Of a stretch of DNA of 64,000 nucleotides, positions 25,841-39,200 are shown in pieces. The stretch's first letter is position 1. The number at the start of each line of letters is the position of its first letter. This DNA is from Lineus longissimus (Eukaryota > Nemertea > Pilidiophora > Heteronemertea > Lineidae), in contig NC_088309.1 in assembly GCF_910592395.1 (NCBI RefSeq), positions 2,172,501 through 2,236,500 of the forward strand. Reading direction: 5' to 3'. The position numbers and the translations under genes were made by a program. The notes under the pieces were generated by a model. The model made no database searches and was not told the origin of the DNA. It was given only the letters and a program-made list of their open reading frames with translations.

Positions 25841-28800
25841 ATGGTGGAATTGGCGGGTGAAAATATGTCTGTTTCGTCTTTAAATGGAAGTTCAATTGAT
25901 GTGCGATATGGATATTGTGTCTTGTTCGGGGCAATATTCTTTTTCCAAGTTCTCAACAAGTTCGTTTCCTACTTGGGCCCTCCAAAAACTCTCAAAGATT
26001 CTGAGGATGAGTTTTGGAAGTATAAAAATGTTCTTATCTCATGGATACATGCTTGTATAGTTGGACCATGGACTTTAGCTTGGTAAGTAAATATTCTTTC
26101 TGCTAATTTATATGTATGCTACTTGTCGGCTGTTGACCTTTTGTTGACCGCTGATAGCCTGTTGCCACGGGAATAAGCCAGTGTTCTGCTTTTTACGGTG
26201 TATCTCAAAAGTCAGTGTTATGCATGTACCAATAGCAGTCTTAGATATGCGCATACGACTTTGATTGAGTCTATGGGCATGATGGGCCTACCATACTGTT
26301 CTGCTATGACCTGAATATGAACACTTTGCCTGGTGTAGCCAACATGTTTTCATAAAGTAAAGAAAATATTGTTCAATCCACATGATTCAACAACTAAAGG
26401 AACACTTCTAAATGTGGAACACTTCATTTTTTGGCGAAGTGCAACTTTATAAATAGTAAACACTGTTTTCTCTTAGTAAGTGGACACCTCTATGAATAAA
26501 GTTGACAGGTCTCTAAAGAGATCATCTCTGTCATATCTGTAACTTGAATGAACATTCTTTGCTGAGGCAGCCTTACAAAAGGGAACACCTCTGTTTAAAC
26601 ATTTCTGTACATCAGAACATCTCTGTAAAGGGAACATTGTTTTATCCTCCGGGCATTAACATGTAGGTGAACACTGTTAACCTAAATTAATGTTAAGAAG
26701 TGTATGCCTCTAATTTGGCAGTTCATTTGATTGAAATAAGTTTTTCCAAATTGGTTTTATAAAAAAGTTCTTTAGAGAGGATATGCTATTTACAATGACA
26801 ACTAAGCTAATTCTTGTTAAAGTTGTCTCTCTATAAAGCACTGTTAAATATTTTTTTAAGGGACAGCACTGCCATAGAAGCAATGTGCATTTGTGCAGTT
26901 GTGGGAATAATATTAGCCATTTTGTCTGTGTCTACAGTTTCTTTTGAAATTTCTCTCTTCTAGCGCCCTCTTCCTCAATGAATACTGGACTGATTCCATC
27001 GTGTATGTCGAGATTTATGGGTACAGCCTGCTAGCATTCTCTACAGGTGAGTATACAGCCCCCTTTGGCGGCGATTTAGCATGATATGTCATCATGCTTT
27101 GTCATATTGAAAGGAACTACACCAGGACACTAGGTGCATGAGCCTCCCATAAGCATTAGTCGAAGTCTCATAAATATCCACTGTACTTGATAAAGTTCAT
27201 AGTGTCCTACATGACCATCGATCCTTGTGTCACCTTACCCAAAACTGAACTTCGTCCAGTTCATCATTCTACAAACAGGACACATCTATTAAAGGACAGA
27301 ACCTGTCAGTCCTTGGGGTGTCCTCAATAGAGCAGTTCTACTGTATATTGAAATACACAATTGGTGAAGTTGGCATCCACCCATTCCATTGCTTGATAAG
27401 CCTTGATATTAGTTTTTTATATCAACACCAGTATAGGCCTGTGCTTACATTTAGGCATATAGCAATTGCCACTATCGGGAGTGGAGGTCAGCTTTGCAAA
27501 ATGTCATGAATATCATGGATGATATTATCCACTGTTCCACTAAATCAGTGACTTTTTTGTCAGTGTCTTCAATTACATAAGTGGCACTACATTCACCATT
27601 ACTACTACTACTATAATAGCAGCCTGAGCCTATTTATTGGGACATGCCAGGTGGGTGATCATATGTGGCAGGATTGGACATCTTCTATGACATTATTTTG
27701 CATCACAATCTTGTCTCAGTGGAGCACAATGAGAGACAGATTCTAGCCCTTACTTCTAAAAGGTATCTGCAAACTCTGGGATGCTACATTTTGAAGCTCA
27801 GGCCAACACCCGGCACTATCAACCGAGCTTGTGTAGTAATGTGTGCTGGGGGTGGAGGATACGACTGACTCTGGATTTTCAAAGATGGGGATGCTAATGC
27901 TTGTTTCTGATCATAATATGAATACCAAAATCTATACGATAAAATTCCTTTCTCACTTTTTATTTTAGGTTACTTTTTATACGACTGCTTTGACTGTATA
28001 GTGAACAATAAAGTATTTAAAATGTGGGAAGTTTGTCTTCATCATGTTGCAGTAAGTATGACGTTTTTAAACTTTTCCCATCAAAGTAGGTATTCGGGGC
28101 TCAGCAAGGGCACTTAGATCTTCCCTTCCATTTTTGGAGATTTAGCTGTCATAGCCCACCCTACAAACAAAAGTGTCCTAGTTGTAAATATCTATTATCT
28201 AGACTGTCTGACCTAGTGGACATCAGGCCACAGGTCAAGGTACAGATCTTGTTATTTATTATTATCAGCACAGGGTGCCTCTGAATAATTCTAGTGTACA
28301 GTTCATCGAAACTCATACTTTGAAAAGCCGAACTGTATTCAGTTTAGTTTAGTCAATCTTTGCCACGTCGTACTAGTCATCGGATAAGGGTATCATACTC
28401 ATAGACATCCTTTGCACCATAACTAGCAGAAGACTTCACTAAAAGCTTTTCCCATCTTAGAATTTTTGCCAAATGTATCCTCAACTATCCTCAATTTTGT
28501 CCTTTAGTACATTCTCAGGTGACGACGGCAGGTGCACTTAGACTAAAATATTTTTCAATTTTTTTTCAGGTCATATCAACATTTCTGTACAACTTGGTCC
28601 AAGTGAAGTTTGTCGGCTATGTCATTTACGCCCTTCTCGTCGAAGTAAACAGTATCTTCCTTCATGCTCGCAAACTGATGCAGATGGCAAAGGTCGACTT
28701 CAACCATTCATTCTACAAACTCAACAACATATTCAACATTCTCACATTCAGTATCTTTCGCTTTGGTGCTCTCGTCATTATAACGTACGGTATGGCGTCG

Positions 28801-29010
28801 CTGTATGAATACAAGAGAATTCTCGTTCATGGATCTCAAGGCTATTGTATCACGCTGATGGCATCAATGTTTACGATGTGGGTTATTAATCCTATCCTTT
28901 ATTGGAGACTCGTGAAAAATGACTTTTTACGCAAGAAACATTATCGAAGCAAATCAGAGAACAGCCTTGATGTAAATGGCAGCAATAACAATGTGAAAAA
29001 GGTCGATTGA
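25841..29010 (+). CDS. TLC-domain membrane protein, TLCD1/TLCD2-like (paralogue 1)
   Basis: Exons 25841-26082, 26964-27046, 27969-28051 and 28570-29010 join to 849 nt (282 aa; human TLCD1 and TLCD2 are about 247 and 264). About six hydrophobic segments are visible, beginning at residues 25-45. TLCD hallmarks are WKYKNVLISWIHACI, GYFLYDC at 109-115, the paired histidines of LHHVA at 133-134, and LLVEVNSIFLHARKLMQM. Human TLCD1/2 are membrane proteins that limit polyunsaturated acyl chains in phospholipids; nematode FLD-1 belongs with them. The similarity is best to TLCD2, so other TLC families (ceramide synthase, CLN8) are less likely. The first ATG has T at -3, while Met9 at 25865 has A at -3, so translation may begin there. 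The C terminus is KKVD, a dilysine KKxx form. A paralogue follows 4.2 kb downstream. Confidence 0.87.
26380..26890. repeat. Degenerate ladder of short repeats in TLCD paralogue 1 intron
   Basis: Short words such as GGAACACTTC, GGACACCTCTATGAATAAAG, GGGAACACCTCTGTTTAAA and CTGTAAAGGGAACA recur every 20-60 bp through the first intron. The same flavour (GGACACATCTATTAAAGGAC, GTGTCCTCAATAGAGCAG) appears at 27270-27340 and near 38120. They look like decayed copies of one short interspersed or tandem repeat. Confidence 0.45.
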
Positions 29011-32000
29011 GAAAGTATTAAAAAAGATCGATGTGTGATGCAAGAGGAAAAAACTGAAGTGGAAGGCAGATTTGGGCTTCCATCATTGCTCTTTTGAGTG
29101 CTGTATTCTTTGTTATAGTTTGCATTTTACATCAATTATAGCCCAAAAGTAACCAATTGGGCTTAAGGGTTTCCAGTCCATCCAAGGAAGATACATTTGT
29201 TTTATGACACAGCAGTAGGGGAGATGGGAGGTCACCTTGAGTAAGAGACCTTTTAGTGTTGTCAGCCCTACCAAGAACCAACATAGTGATTGTTGTCATT
29301 AGTTTCCATCTCTAAATTACACAAAAAATGGATTTTTTTAACAACGACAGCAGTGATAATCATTGTGTAAATCAAGATATTGGCAATGCACTGCCTGGAG
29401 CTCGGAAACATGATCTCATGGATGATGACATCATGATGTTCTCGATACCTCGAAACAGTGTTGTACTATCATGTGACTTATACAGTCCAAGTCACAAATG
29501 ACATCTGTCCTGCTTTGTGTCAGTGACGCGCAAGTTGCACGCTTATCTCTATCTTTCGCATATTTTACACGATTTACAGGATGTCAGTTGTGATTTGGAC
29601 TGTAGTGTAGGTCAACACTTGGCTACATTCGGATGCCAAATTTTTTCCTTTGCCAGGAGTTTACATGTTGCGATATCACAGCATTATGCCACATACTGCA
29701 GATTATGCTCTACAAATACAAGCCGATTTTAATATTGGAGCGCAGATACAGAGATGTGTCTTGTGGATAGACACCTGTTTTAAAAAGAACAGCTGTGAAT
29801 ATTACAAGTGGTTTAACATGGCGAATGATATGGCATTATGCATATCGGGTCATTAGTCTCCATCAACCATGTAATGGTTGTTGGTAGGAGACTTTTGCTA
29901 TATCTAGGAAAATGTTCCGGCTTTTTGTTCATAAACTCACTCGGGGCACAAGGGTGCTCTACACATGTTATTGAGTGTCCACCCTTGGGTTTTTGTATGG
30001 ACCGGTCATGCCTCATGAAGTGCTGGTGTGGGAAGTTGACATTGAATGTACCACAATAATGAAAGGGGACCTGGAGCTTCAGACTTCCAGCCGAAGATCA
30101 TCCTGGCAAAGTTAGAATGTATTCCATCCCTCAATCTATCACTGCAGGTGTGGGAAGTTTACGCATACAGGTTCCACACATCAAAACATGTCAACATACC
30201 AGCTACAATGAGCTAGGGAAATCTGCATCGCCCATAGCCCACAATATTCTTAACCAGCAGTATTAGATGTATTGGCTTGTGCCTGATTGTGTTTACTTTA
30301 TTTTTAGGCTATATATCTATCGTTCTGCACCTGTTTCTTATCAAGATTTATTGTTCAGTTAAAGCGATTTCTGTAAGGGGCGTTGCAGTTAACAGTTTCT
30401 TGGATGGTTTGTGTAGGGAACGAATAGCACTGTGACAAGGCTTCTGATACACTGAGGAATTGTTCTATACATGCTATATGAAACTTGAAGACAGTGATGA
30501 CTCTAGTACTTAAAGCAGTAGGTGTGACTCTTGAGGAAATTACTGTAGCACACACAAAGATGTGGGGTTTTCGTTTTGGTGGATTGTCCAATCAAAAGTG
30601 TTGAGATGAGCCAATCAGAATTTGCCTCATGCACCCTCTAAATCTGCCATTGCTCGATATCGAGGTGTCCTGATTACAGAGGACAAATTGGTACCATAAA
30701 TCATGTGTCCTTGCTGGAGACTGTGTACATTTACAGAGGTGGCGACTGCGATGGGAAGTTCCAATGTACTTTAGAAGTCATGTTATGCTAATTCCTCATT
30801 CATAATCCCTAAGCTTGCTGAGGCCAGTGTAAAGTGTTTCAGGCATAAGCAAGCATAAGCTAATGGCTATGAACTATATTGTGAAGCCTTTGAAGGCGAT
30901 TATTTACGATAGTTCCAGCTCAACTCTACTGCTTTTATTCCCTGGGTTTGTTTATACTTTCTATACTTCTTAAACAGAACTGATTGTAATGTCTTCCTTG
31001 TAATGCTCAAACGCCATTGGCTGAAGTCTTTCATGATGTATGCCTTTTGTACAATATTTTTATCGTGTTTATATTGCAGAATATACCAATTACTATTTTA
31101 GATCAAGCTGTCACGTCATGTCCAAGTAAATTAGAGTCCACGGATTCTACTACATGGTGTCTCAAAATGAATACCAAATACTGCTAGTGTTATATGTTTT
31201 AGAAAATATATTTACCAGAATAGTTTAGTAATAGTAGTACAAAACTCAAGATAGCTTCTGTGAAGTGTGCATATCCATGTATTTGATGGAATATTTCTAG
31301 TCCTTTAGACTTCCTGTGTGAGACAGTTTCATGTTTATCACGCCGACTCATTCTGAAATCCTTCTATCCCTTCATTCGCTGTTAAATTGGGATGGCCACA
31401 GTCTCCTTGTCTGAACTGTACTTTGCAAAGGAACAATTTTCATGGAACTACGAGTAAATAACTAAATTGATTGATTACTGATATTTTTCTATACAGTAGT
31501 TCTGATTAAATTGTAAATAAAATACTAACATTACGTTAAGTTGGATTGACTAATAAGTATATATTATATTCAAGAAAGTAGTTTATTGTGGTTATGACGA
31601 ATTTAGGTCAAATGCTTCTAATTCTAGGTGAGCCCCATATTTTAATAGCGGGCTAGGTGCGCTTTCGTTTTATTGTAGGCGAGGTCTTGTAAGTACTCAC
31701 AAATCACACAATTTATATACATCTATGTGATTTTTTGAAATTTCAAGCATTAACATAATGTCAAATTTTGATTTAAACATCATTGTTGACAGATGCTGTT
31801 ATAGATATGAAAACTTTCCTAGAGCCATTTCTGCACCCAACAGAAAGACACTTGCTCGTTTTGCATTGAAGAGCTCTGCTTAGAAAAGAGACCTCACAAG
31901 AAAAACCCTTTCTACGTATCAAAATATCTCTGCTTGCCTAATCCAACTCCGAGTTTATCTGTGAAAAAATATGTAGACGTTCACCCACCCATTGTGCACA

Positions 32001-33160
32001 TACTTTTGTAAGCAGATTTTAAACTAATTTCTTATCAACAGCTGATAAATGTATGATTTCATCACATTACTCAATTGACAAATGGTAACACCTGTTTTTT
32101 TATTATTGATACATGTACCTGGTGATATACAAATATGTGCTCCATATATGTTCCATCTTAAATGTATTTTGTAATAGAACTATACGCAAAGCTGATAAAA
32201 TTTTCATATGAACATTCTTTTACTTTTGAAAGGTGATAAATTTGTACAAATGCTTCCAGCAAAGATATATCAGAAGTAATATGTTGTAATTTGACAATGC
32301 ATTGATAATGACTGTAAAGCCTAAAAACTGAATAAACATGATATTATTGGTTTTGAACATGATGCAATCACAACTCTCTTGGTTTGGGACAACTCTCTCA
32401 TAGAGATGGTGCTGTAACAACTACACCAAACAGATTAACACTTTCACAGCCAGACCAATGCTCCCTCAGACCACAGAGAGAAAATTCTGCTTAACGTTTT
32501 TGCAAGTAGCCTTTCCAAGACCATAGCATCCCGAATCAAAAGAGAAGATTGGGCACCTCCCTACTTTCGGTTAAAAAATATCGAATGACCCCTTCCAGCA
32601 CCCCTCCCCTCCCCTTCCCCCCATGGTCCATATAGATGAAAGTGCGTGGTTCAGCTGTTCACGTGTTAAAGGCGTTCATGTGCATTCAAGGATATATATA
32701 AATAGCAGAATTACTGAAATGAACGTGTATATTTCAATGGTATTTTGATTAATAAACTATTTATACAACAACATTGCTTACTTTAAGTTTCTAGTGAAGA
32801 AATAAGAACGTGACACAGGAAATGTGGCCCACTATCTCACAAGCTTGATACTGGAAGCACCACAAGATAAGATACAGACTAGAGCAGTGTCTAAGTTAGC
32901 GGAGGGGCCAAGCGGTTGACCCAGTGTCCTTGAATCCTAGTGTGGTCTTTCCCAGTGGGCACCCATATTCTAAACCAGGACAGTTTTTTGTGTCCCCAGT
33001 GTCTCACTAGTGGCATGGTTTGTCGATGCCTATAGTCCCCCTTTAATGACCATTATAAAGTTAGAATAATTTCTAAGCGGTGGCAGCACCTGCCAGTCTG
33101 TGTGTGGGGTCAAGGCCATTGGGACCGACAGTCACGTGACTAAGTTCTATATCCTACAGC
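29011..33160 (+). other. 3' UTR and spacer between TLCD paralogues; no gene seen
   Basis: AATAAA hexamers on the plus strand at 31516-31521, 32331-32336 and 32751-32756 are possible polyadenylation signals for paralogue 1; the sequence becomes AT-rich, with ATTTA motifs, before them. Open frames are short and unrecognised. Long 3' UTRs are common in such genes, but transcription cannot be seen from sequence. Confidence 0.35.
33131..33140. promoter_or_regulatory. GTCACGTGAC E-box upstream of TLCD paralogue 2
   Basis: This is a perfect 10-bp palindrome, matching the core of the mammalian CLEAR element and USF-type E-boxes. It lies 83 bp before the modelled start codon at 33224. Binding is inference. 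Confidence 0.45.
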
Positions 33161-33223
33161 ATGTACAGTGCATCATGTACATCATGTGCAGTGTGTCAAG
33201 GAAGAAACAGAAATTTTAAGTCG

Positions 33224-36200
33224 ATGGCTACGAATTTGGAAAATACCACTAATTCAATATCAAATAACATGGGTGAAACAGTAGGCAATCTAACACATAC
33301 AGAGCCTATGGATGTTAGATACGGCTGGTATGGCATGTTTGGGACAATCCTTTTCTTTCAAGTGTTGAATAAACTGGTGACTTATGTGGGTTCACCTTCA
33401 TTTGTGCACAACAAACCAAATGAGTTCTGGAAGTTCAGAAATCTCTTCATATCATGGGTGCACGCATTTATCGCTGGGACATGGACATTGTATAGGTAAG
33501 TTTGTGAGCTGACGGTGTTTTGTGTCAAAATGACCTGGGCTGGGGTCGTTGCTTCGTGGTCGAGATCGTCGCACATTCTGATCTGTCTCTGTGGCACTGG
33601 CACTATGATAGTGGTAGGTCTCATCGTCTGAGTGAAGCTGAAGAGTGTCGAGGATCAGTCTGTTGTCAGTGTTGACAACGTAGCAATTGTTCACTGGTAA
33701 ACCTACATTCGAGAAGGGCCAGATCCAGCGGCGCTAACTGATATTAGTGATTTAATAGGTTGTGAGTTTTCAAAGGAGACGCTGTCGTCACTGTCGTTTC
33801 TTGAGGAAAATGCAAACAGAACATTGAGTAACAACCGTGTATGGACGTGTGTGAATAACAGAAAGAATGAAGGCTTTGTAAACATCAATAGTTCACTGCA
33901 GGCATGTGTGATAAATCGTATTAGGTATACATGTTACCATACCTTTTGGTAGGCCTCACAATTGCACTTATATGTGTTCCGCGCATTTTACCGATCTGCG
34001 CTATCTTAAGATTGCGCTGCGCATTCTTAGGATCCTATAATTGCGCGGCAATCTCGAGATCGCGCAAGGGAGTTGGGGGGTCTTGCGAGCCAATGAACGA
34101 ATGATGAATGATTGTCCTGCAAATAATATAACTGACTTATTGTGTTCTCTCCGAGAATTTGCAACATCAGACTGCATAAATTATGATGAAATATATGAAC
34201 TATGGGTTGCCATTCCAACAATAATCTTCCGCACGGATCATGGGCTTGAATTTTGTGAAAAGTCCCATCAACTTCTGCAATGTTACAAGAAAACGAGGAC
34301 GGGAAACTTGGTGTGAAAGAAAATGGTGTCTCCTACGTACTACTGTCACGAGACACTAGTCTCCCTTGTCCCACAACAACAGGTAAAACTATAGTAGTAG
34401 AATTCGTTCTATTGTTCAATGATTGTTCAGGGATTGTTAGATTTATGGTAAGGGCCGGTGTAACATCTGTGGTTGTTCCCCATGTTTCAGTGTTTCCAAA
34501 CAATAGGCAGCTAGAGAGACCATGACTTTTCAATAGGAGGGATACACAGAAAAACTCGTCAATCTATTTTTGAGCGTTCCCAAACAATGAGGGGAAACAC
34601 TCAAAAACAGAAACACTCAAAAACATTACACCGGGGTAAGGGGCCGTTCATAATCATCAATGTGAATAAAGGACACTTAGTGCGAAAGAAAATGTTGTCC
34701 CCTACGTTATTCATTAGACTATAATCCCACCTTTGGTGACAAAGAAAATGTCGTCCCTCGTGGAGAGTAAGTTATATCATGTTCGTCAAAAAGTGTCATA
34801 GTGAGATCTGTTCACATTATCAAAGGCATGGCCGCATTAATTACCACTGCTAATTAGGCTTTTGAGATGATGGTCAGTAAATATTGGTCAAAGTGTCATA
34901 GTGAGATCTGTTCACATTATTAAAGGCATGGCCGCCTTAGCGGCTTCTGAGATGATGGTCAGTATAAAATATTGGTCAAAGTGTCGTAGTGAGATCTGTT
35001 CACATTATTAAAGGCATGGCCGCCTTAGCGGCTTCTGAGATGATGGTCAGTATAAAATATTGGTCAAAGTGTCATAGTGAGATCTGTTCACATTATCAAA
35101 GGCATGGCCGCATTAATTACCACTGCTAATTAGGCTTCTGAGATGATGGTCAGTAAATATTGGTCAAAGTGTCATAGTGAGATCTGTTCACATTATTAAA
35201 GGCATGGCCGCCTTAGCGGCTTCTGAGATGATGGTCAGTATAAAATATTGGTCAAAGTGTCGTAGTGAGATCTGTTCACATTATTAAAGGCATGGCCGCC
35301 TTAGCGGCTTCTGAGATGATGGTCAGTATAAAATATTGGTCAAAGTGTCATAGTGAGATCTGTTCACATTATCAAAGACATGGCTGCATTAATTACCTAC
35401 CACTGCTAATTAGGCTTCTGAGATGATGATATGTTCATATTTGACTTGACACAAGCCAATTTTAGCACTTACTAATTATCATGATTAATATTCATTGATA
35501 ATTTTTGGTGAAATGATCACTATGACAGAACGCTAATTTACATATAATTACCAATTACCAATTATCAATTATCATTAATTGGTGAATAAACTATGTTCCA
35601 TGACAATATTGTACGACTGTAAGTGTAAATATCATAAACATTGTATTGTGTAATCATATATATCAAGGAAATGTAAATACTATTGGGATGTTATTATAAA
35701 TAAAATAATTATAAACGTATAATAAAATCTTAGTTATTAGATGTATCTCTTTATTCATTAAGTAAATCCGGATGCAAGATTACAACCAAATGTACTTGAT
35801 CAATCATTAATTTTCAAAAGCATTGCTCTCAGGTTGGATGTCCATCAGCAATCTGTGTTAGGGGATAACCTGAAATATAAAACAGTATTTGTAATGAGAA
35901 GATAACATAAAACCTTACATGTAGGCCTAAGTGTCTCCCTTCTCAAACGAATGCCTGAGCATGGAGGTATCTTAATAATACCTCCATGGCCTGCAGTTAT
36001 CTTAATAATACCTCCATGGCCTGAGGTATGGCCTGAGGTACAAAATACAAATCAACCACTCGACAGTCAACTTTGGCCGGTATTAAATTAATTTACTTTC
36101 AGCATCCCATAGACAGTCACATGACAGTAATGTGACTGTTGGTGTAGCAAAAAATTAGGTGAAAAATAAAGCTACCAATGGCAATGCAAAGCTGAACATG

Positions 36201-39200
36201 TAAAAGTATCATCATCTCTAAAATGCGCAATCGGCAAAAAGCGCACGCTCATCCTTGCGCGATCTCGAGATTGCCGCGCAATTAACCGATCCTAAGAATG
36301 CGCAGCGCAATCTTAAGATGGCGCTAATCGGTAATTAGCGCGGAACATATGCACTGTTAGTGTTTATGGTGTGTGTGCCCAAATAATGATGGGGGGGGGG
36401 GGTCAAGATTACAATATCTTTTGCCCTCCGACATAGTCTTGGTGATCAAGCTAGACAAGATTTGTAATGTATGTCATGGCTGATTTTTAAAATGGTGACA
36501 TTGTAAAATGAGACTACTTGCTGACCTCATTACTCCTACGATGTCAAGTTGATCATGATTCTTGAGTATGGGACACTGAGATTTACTGGCAGATATCCAC
36601 AAACTAGGAATAGTATAGAGTTTTGATAATCTGTACGTTTCAAATACACAAGATCTAGCATTTCCTTGCCTAAAGATGAGACATTTCCTGACCTTGCCCA
36701 AGGACCTTGGACCTTGCCTGAAATATTGCAACATTCTGCTCATGAGTACAGCAGTGTAGGCAATTCAGATAGCAGTAATAAGCGGCCCAATCCTCTGTGG
36801 CTGATTGAAATTAAGGAGCGAAATGAGTGCTTTTCCACCCTCTTTCAGTTCACCCCTTAATGTTGACCAGCCACAAAGGACTCCGTTGATTCAATTTCTG
36901 GGACCTATAAACTGGAAATCTGAATGATCGCACTTAACACGATTCATCAGTTGACAGTGACAGGTCAAGCATGACCACAAAATAGGATAGTTTGCCTTGT
37001 TGGCAAGTTTTGAAGTTCAGAATTTGGAAAGCAGCTCATAATCGCTGTTTATTTTAGCCTCCATGTTCCTATATCGTTTCAGTGCATTAGCATACCCAGA
37101 GTACCGACAGGATCTCATTGCATTTGTTGAACCCGGAGCCTATGCACTTGTAACATTCACAACAGGTAGGTTTACACCAAAATCTTAAAACTACCCTCTG
37201 ACTCTGAGCACATCTGTTGAATCTGTATGTATGGGTGTATGGTCCAGTTGGTTCATTAGCTAAACTGACAGACTACCACTTGAAAGAAGATCAAGGATAA
37301 CTTTGATGGTCACGGATCAGGGCAGACAATATTGCTGCAAGCTGAAAATGACCTGCTGGTATTTATCAAAAGTTTCCTCTCGCTCAAGCTGGAATGTCAT
37401 TTTCAAACTCCCTTTTCTTTCAGGATACTTTTTATATGACACTGGTGACCTAATCGTCAACAACCGAGTGCTGAAACAGTGGGAGGTAGCCTTCCATCAT
37501 GCCGCGGTAGGTATTGTGGTCTTGAGTTTCACCCTGCCCAGTGATGCTCTTTGTAACAGCTAATTCTACACTGTAGTTTACAATGTAGCTCTAACACTCA
37601 GTGCAGAGATGCCTCTTTTTGCATTGACAATGCACCGGTTTGTCCCTTCAATTCATTGATTTTGTCACGGCCTGTTGAATTGAATGTCAGTCCTTATTTG
37701 ATCACCATAGATGTCTGGGCCGGTGACAGCAAGTTTCCAACTGACCCTTCACTGGACAGTTCACCAAGGCTCAAACTCATTACTGAACACTGGTCTAACA
37801 TATCAGGCTACTTCACTAGTTATTGCTTGAAATTTTGCATAATGATTATCCATCATTTGGCTTTCAAGCAATGAATAAATTTCAGACCAGGTGATGAACA
37901 TGTGGATACTGAAAAAAGCTGATTCACCCTGCACCATAACAGTAGAAACTCCCTTTTAGCTCTCCATTTTAAAATGACACCCTTGTGCTGTTCAAATTCA
38001 AATTCAAACTAATTTGAATTTGAATTTGAATTTGAATTTGTACTACATTGAGAGTTGTGATGATTTGCGAGGTCCCTTCAAATGGAAATGACCAGTTCGG
38101 TACCAAATGCAGTGTCTCTAATAGAGAGGGTGTCATAGAGAGGGGTCTGCTAAGGGAGGTTCCAATTGAATGTACTTGCTTTGTTGCATTCAATGTAGAG
38201 GTTTAACATTATGGAGGCCTGGTTATTCATGGCAAATTTCAAGAATTTTGCAATACCTGGATATGGTGCATTGTGCGTAATGTGTTGTAACTCTATATCA
38301 TATGGCCAAGACTATGTATGTCGGTCCCCATTCCTTTAATCAATATGGGAGCAAGGTTTTAGATGTTATATGCAATTTAGATAAACTGATCCTTTGATTT
38401 TGACGTAAAACGAGGACAAGGCCCATCATGTAGAGTGAGATTTAGAGGCGGTTGAGTTTTGTACATGTCAGACATGTCATACATTTTGACAAAACGGTGA
38501 CAGATCACACATAACATTCATAGATGAAATCCTTGGTTGGAACCTTCACATCGCTGTCACGTCGTCTCTCTTATACGCTCCAGTTGTTTGCTCTATTGAT
38601 ATGAATATTTCTTTGTGTCTCGAGTGAACAAATATATCATACATGTCATAAAGCATAGAAATAACTATTTTTTAAAACGCTTCTGAAATACTTCCTTCAT
38701 TTGGAATTGAATAGTTTGAGGTTCAACAGCATGGATAAATGATGGCCTGTTTCTCTATTCTTCTGGTCACACTCACACTATGAAATCCAGATGTCTTTTC
38801 AGTCATGTCATTTGAGCAGTCTGGAGAGGAAGGCTACGCATTATAAGTTTTACGTTGCACACCACCAGCTCTGCCTTCTTTTTGATACCTGCATTCTTTA
38901 TAGCGGGGAAGGGTTAAGAGAGTCACAGTACTCACACTACATGTATCCATGGGCAAGGTGTAATACACTGGTCAGGGCATGTGGGGATAATCTCCTCGTG
39001 ACTATAAATTGTCATGGCCTTATGTTTTGCATGTTGGCTTACTCGTTCTGAAAGCTTTCAGCATTGAATGAAATTCGAAAATCAGTTAATCTTAAAATGC
39101 TCTCTTTGATTGTGATTGCCTGGAAACCACTGAGTTATTGATTCTACACAGTAAAATCATGAACAAAGGAGAAAGAGCTTTACCAATATTGTAATTCTAG

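Noticed and set aside
34041-34525. Possible transposase fragments inside the foldback element
   Set aside because: The two short overlapping frames show no DDE/DDD spacing or recognisable transposase words, so I did not call a coding gene.
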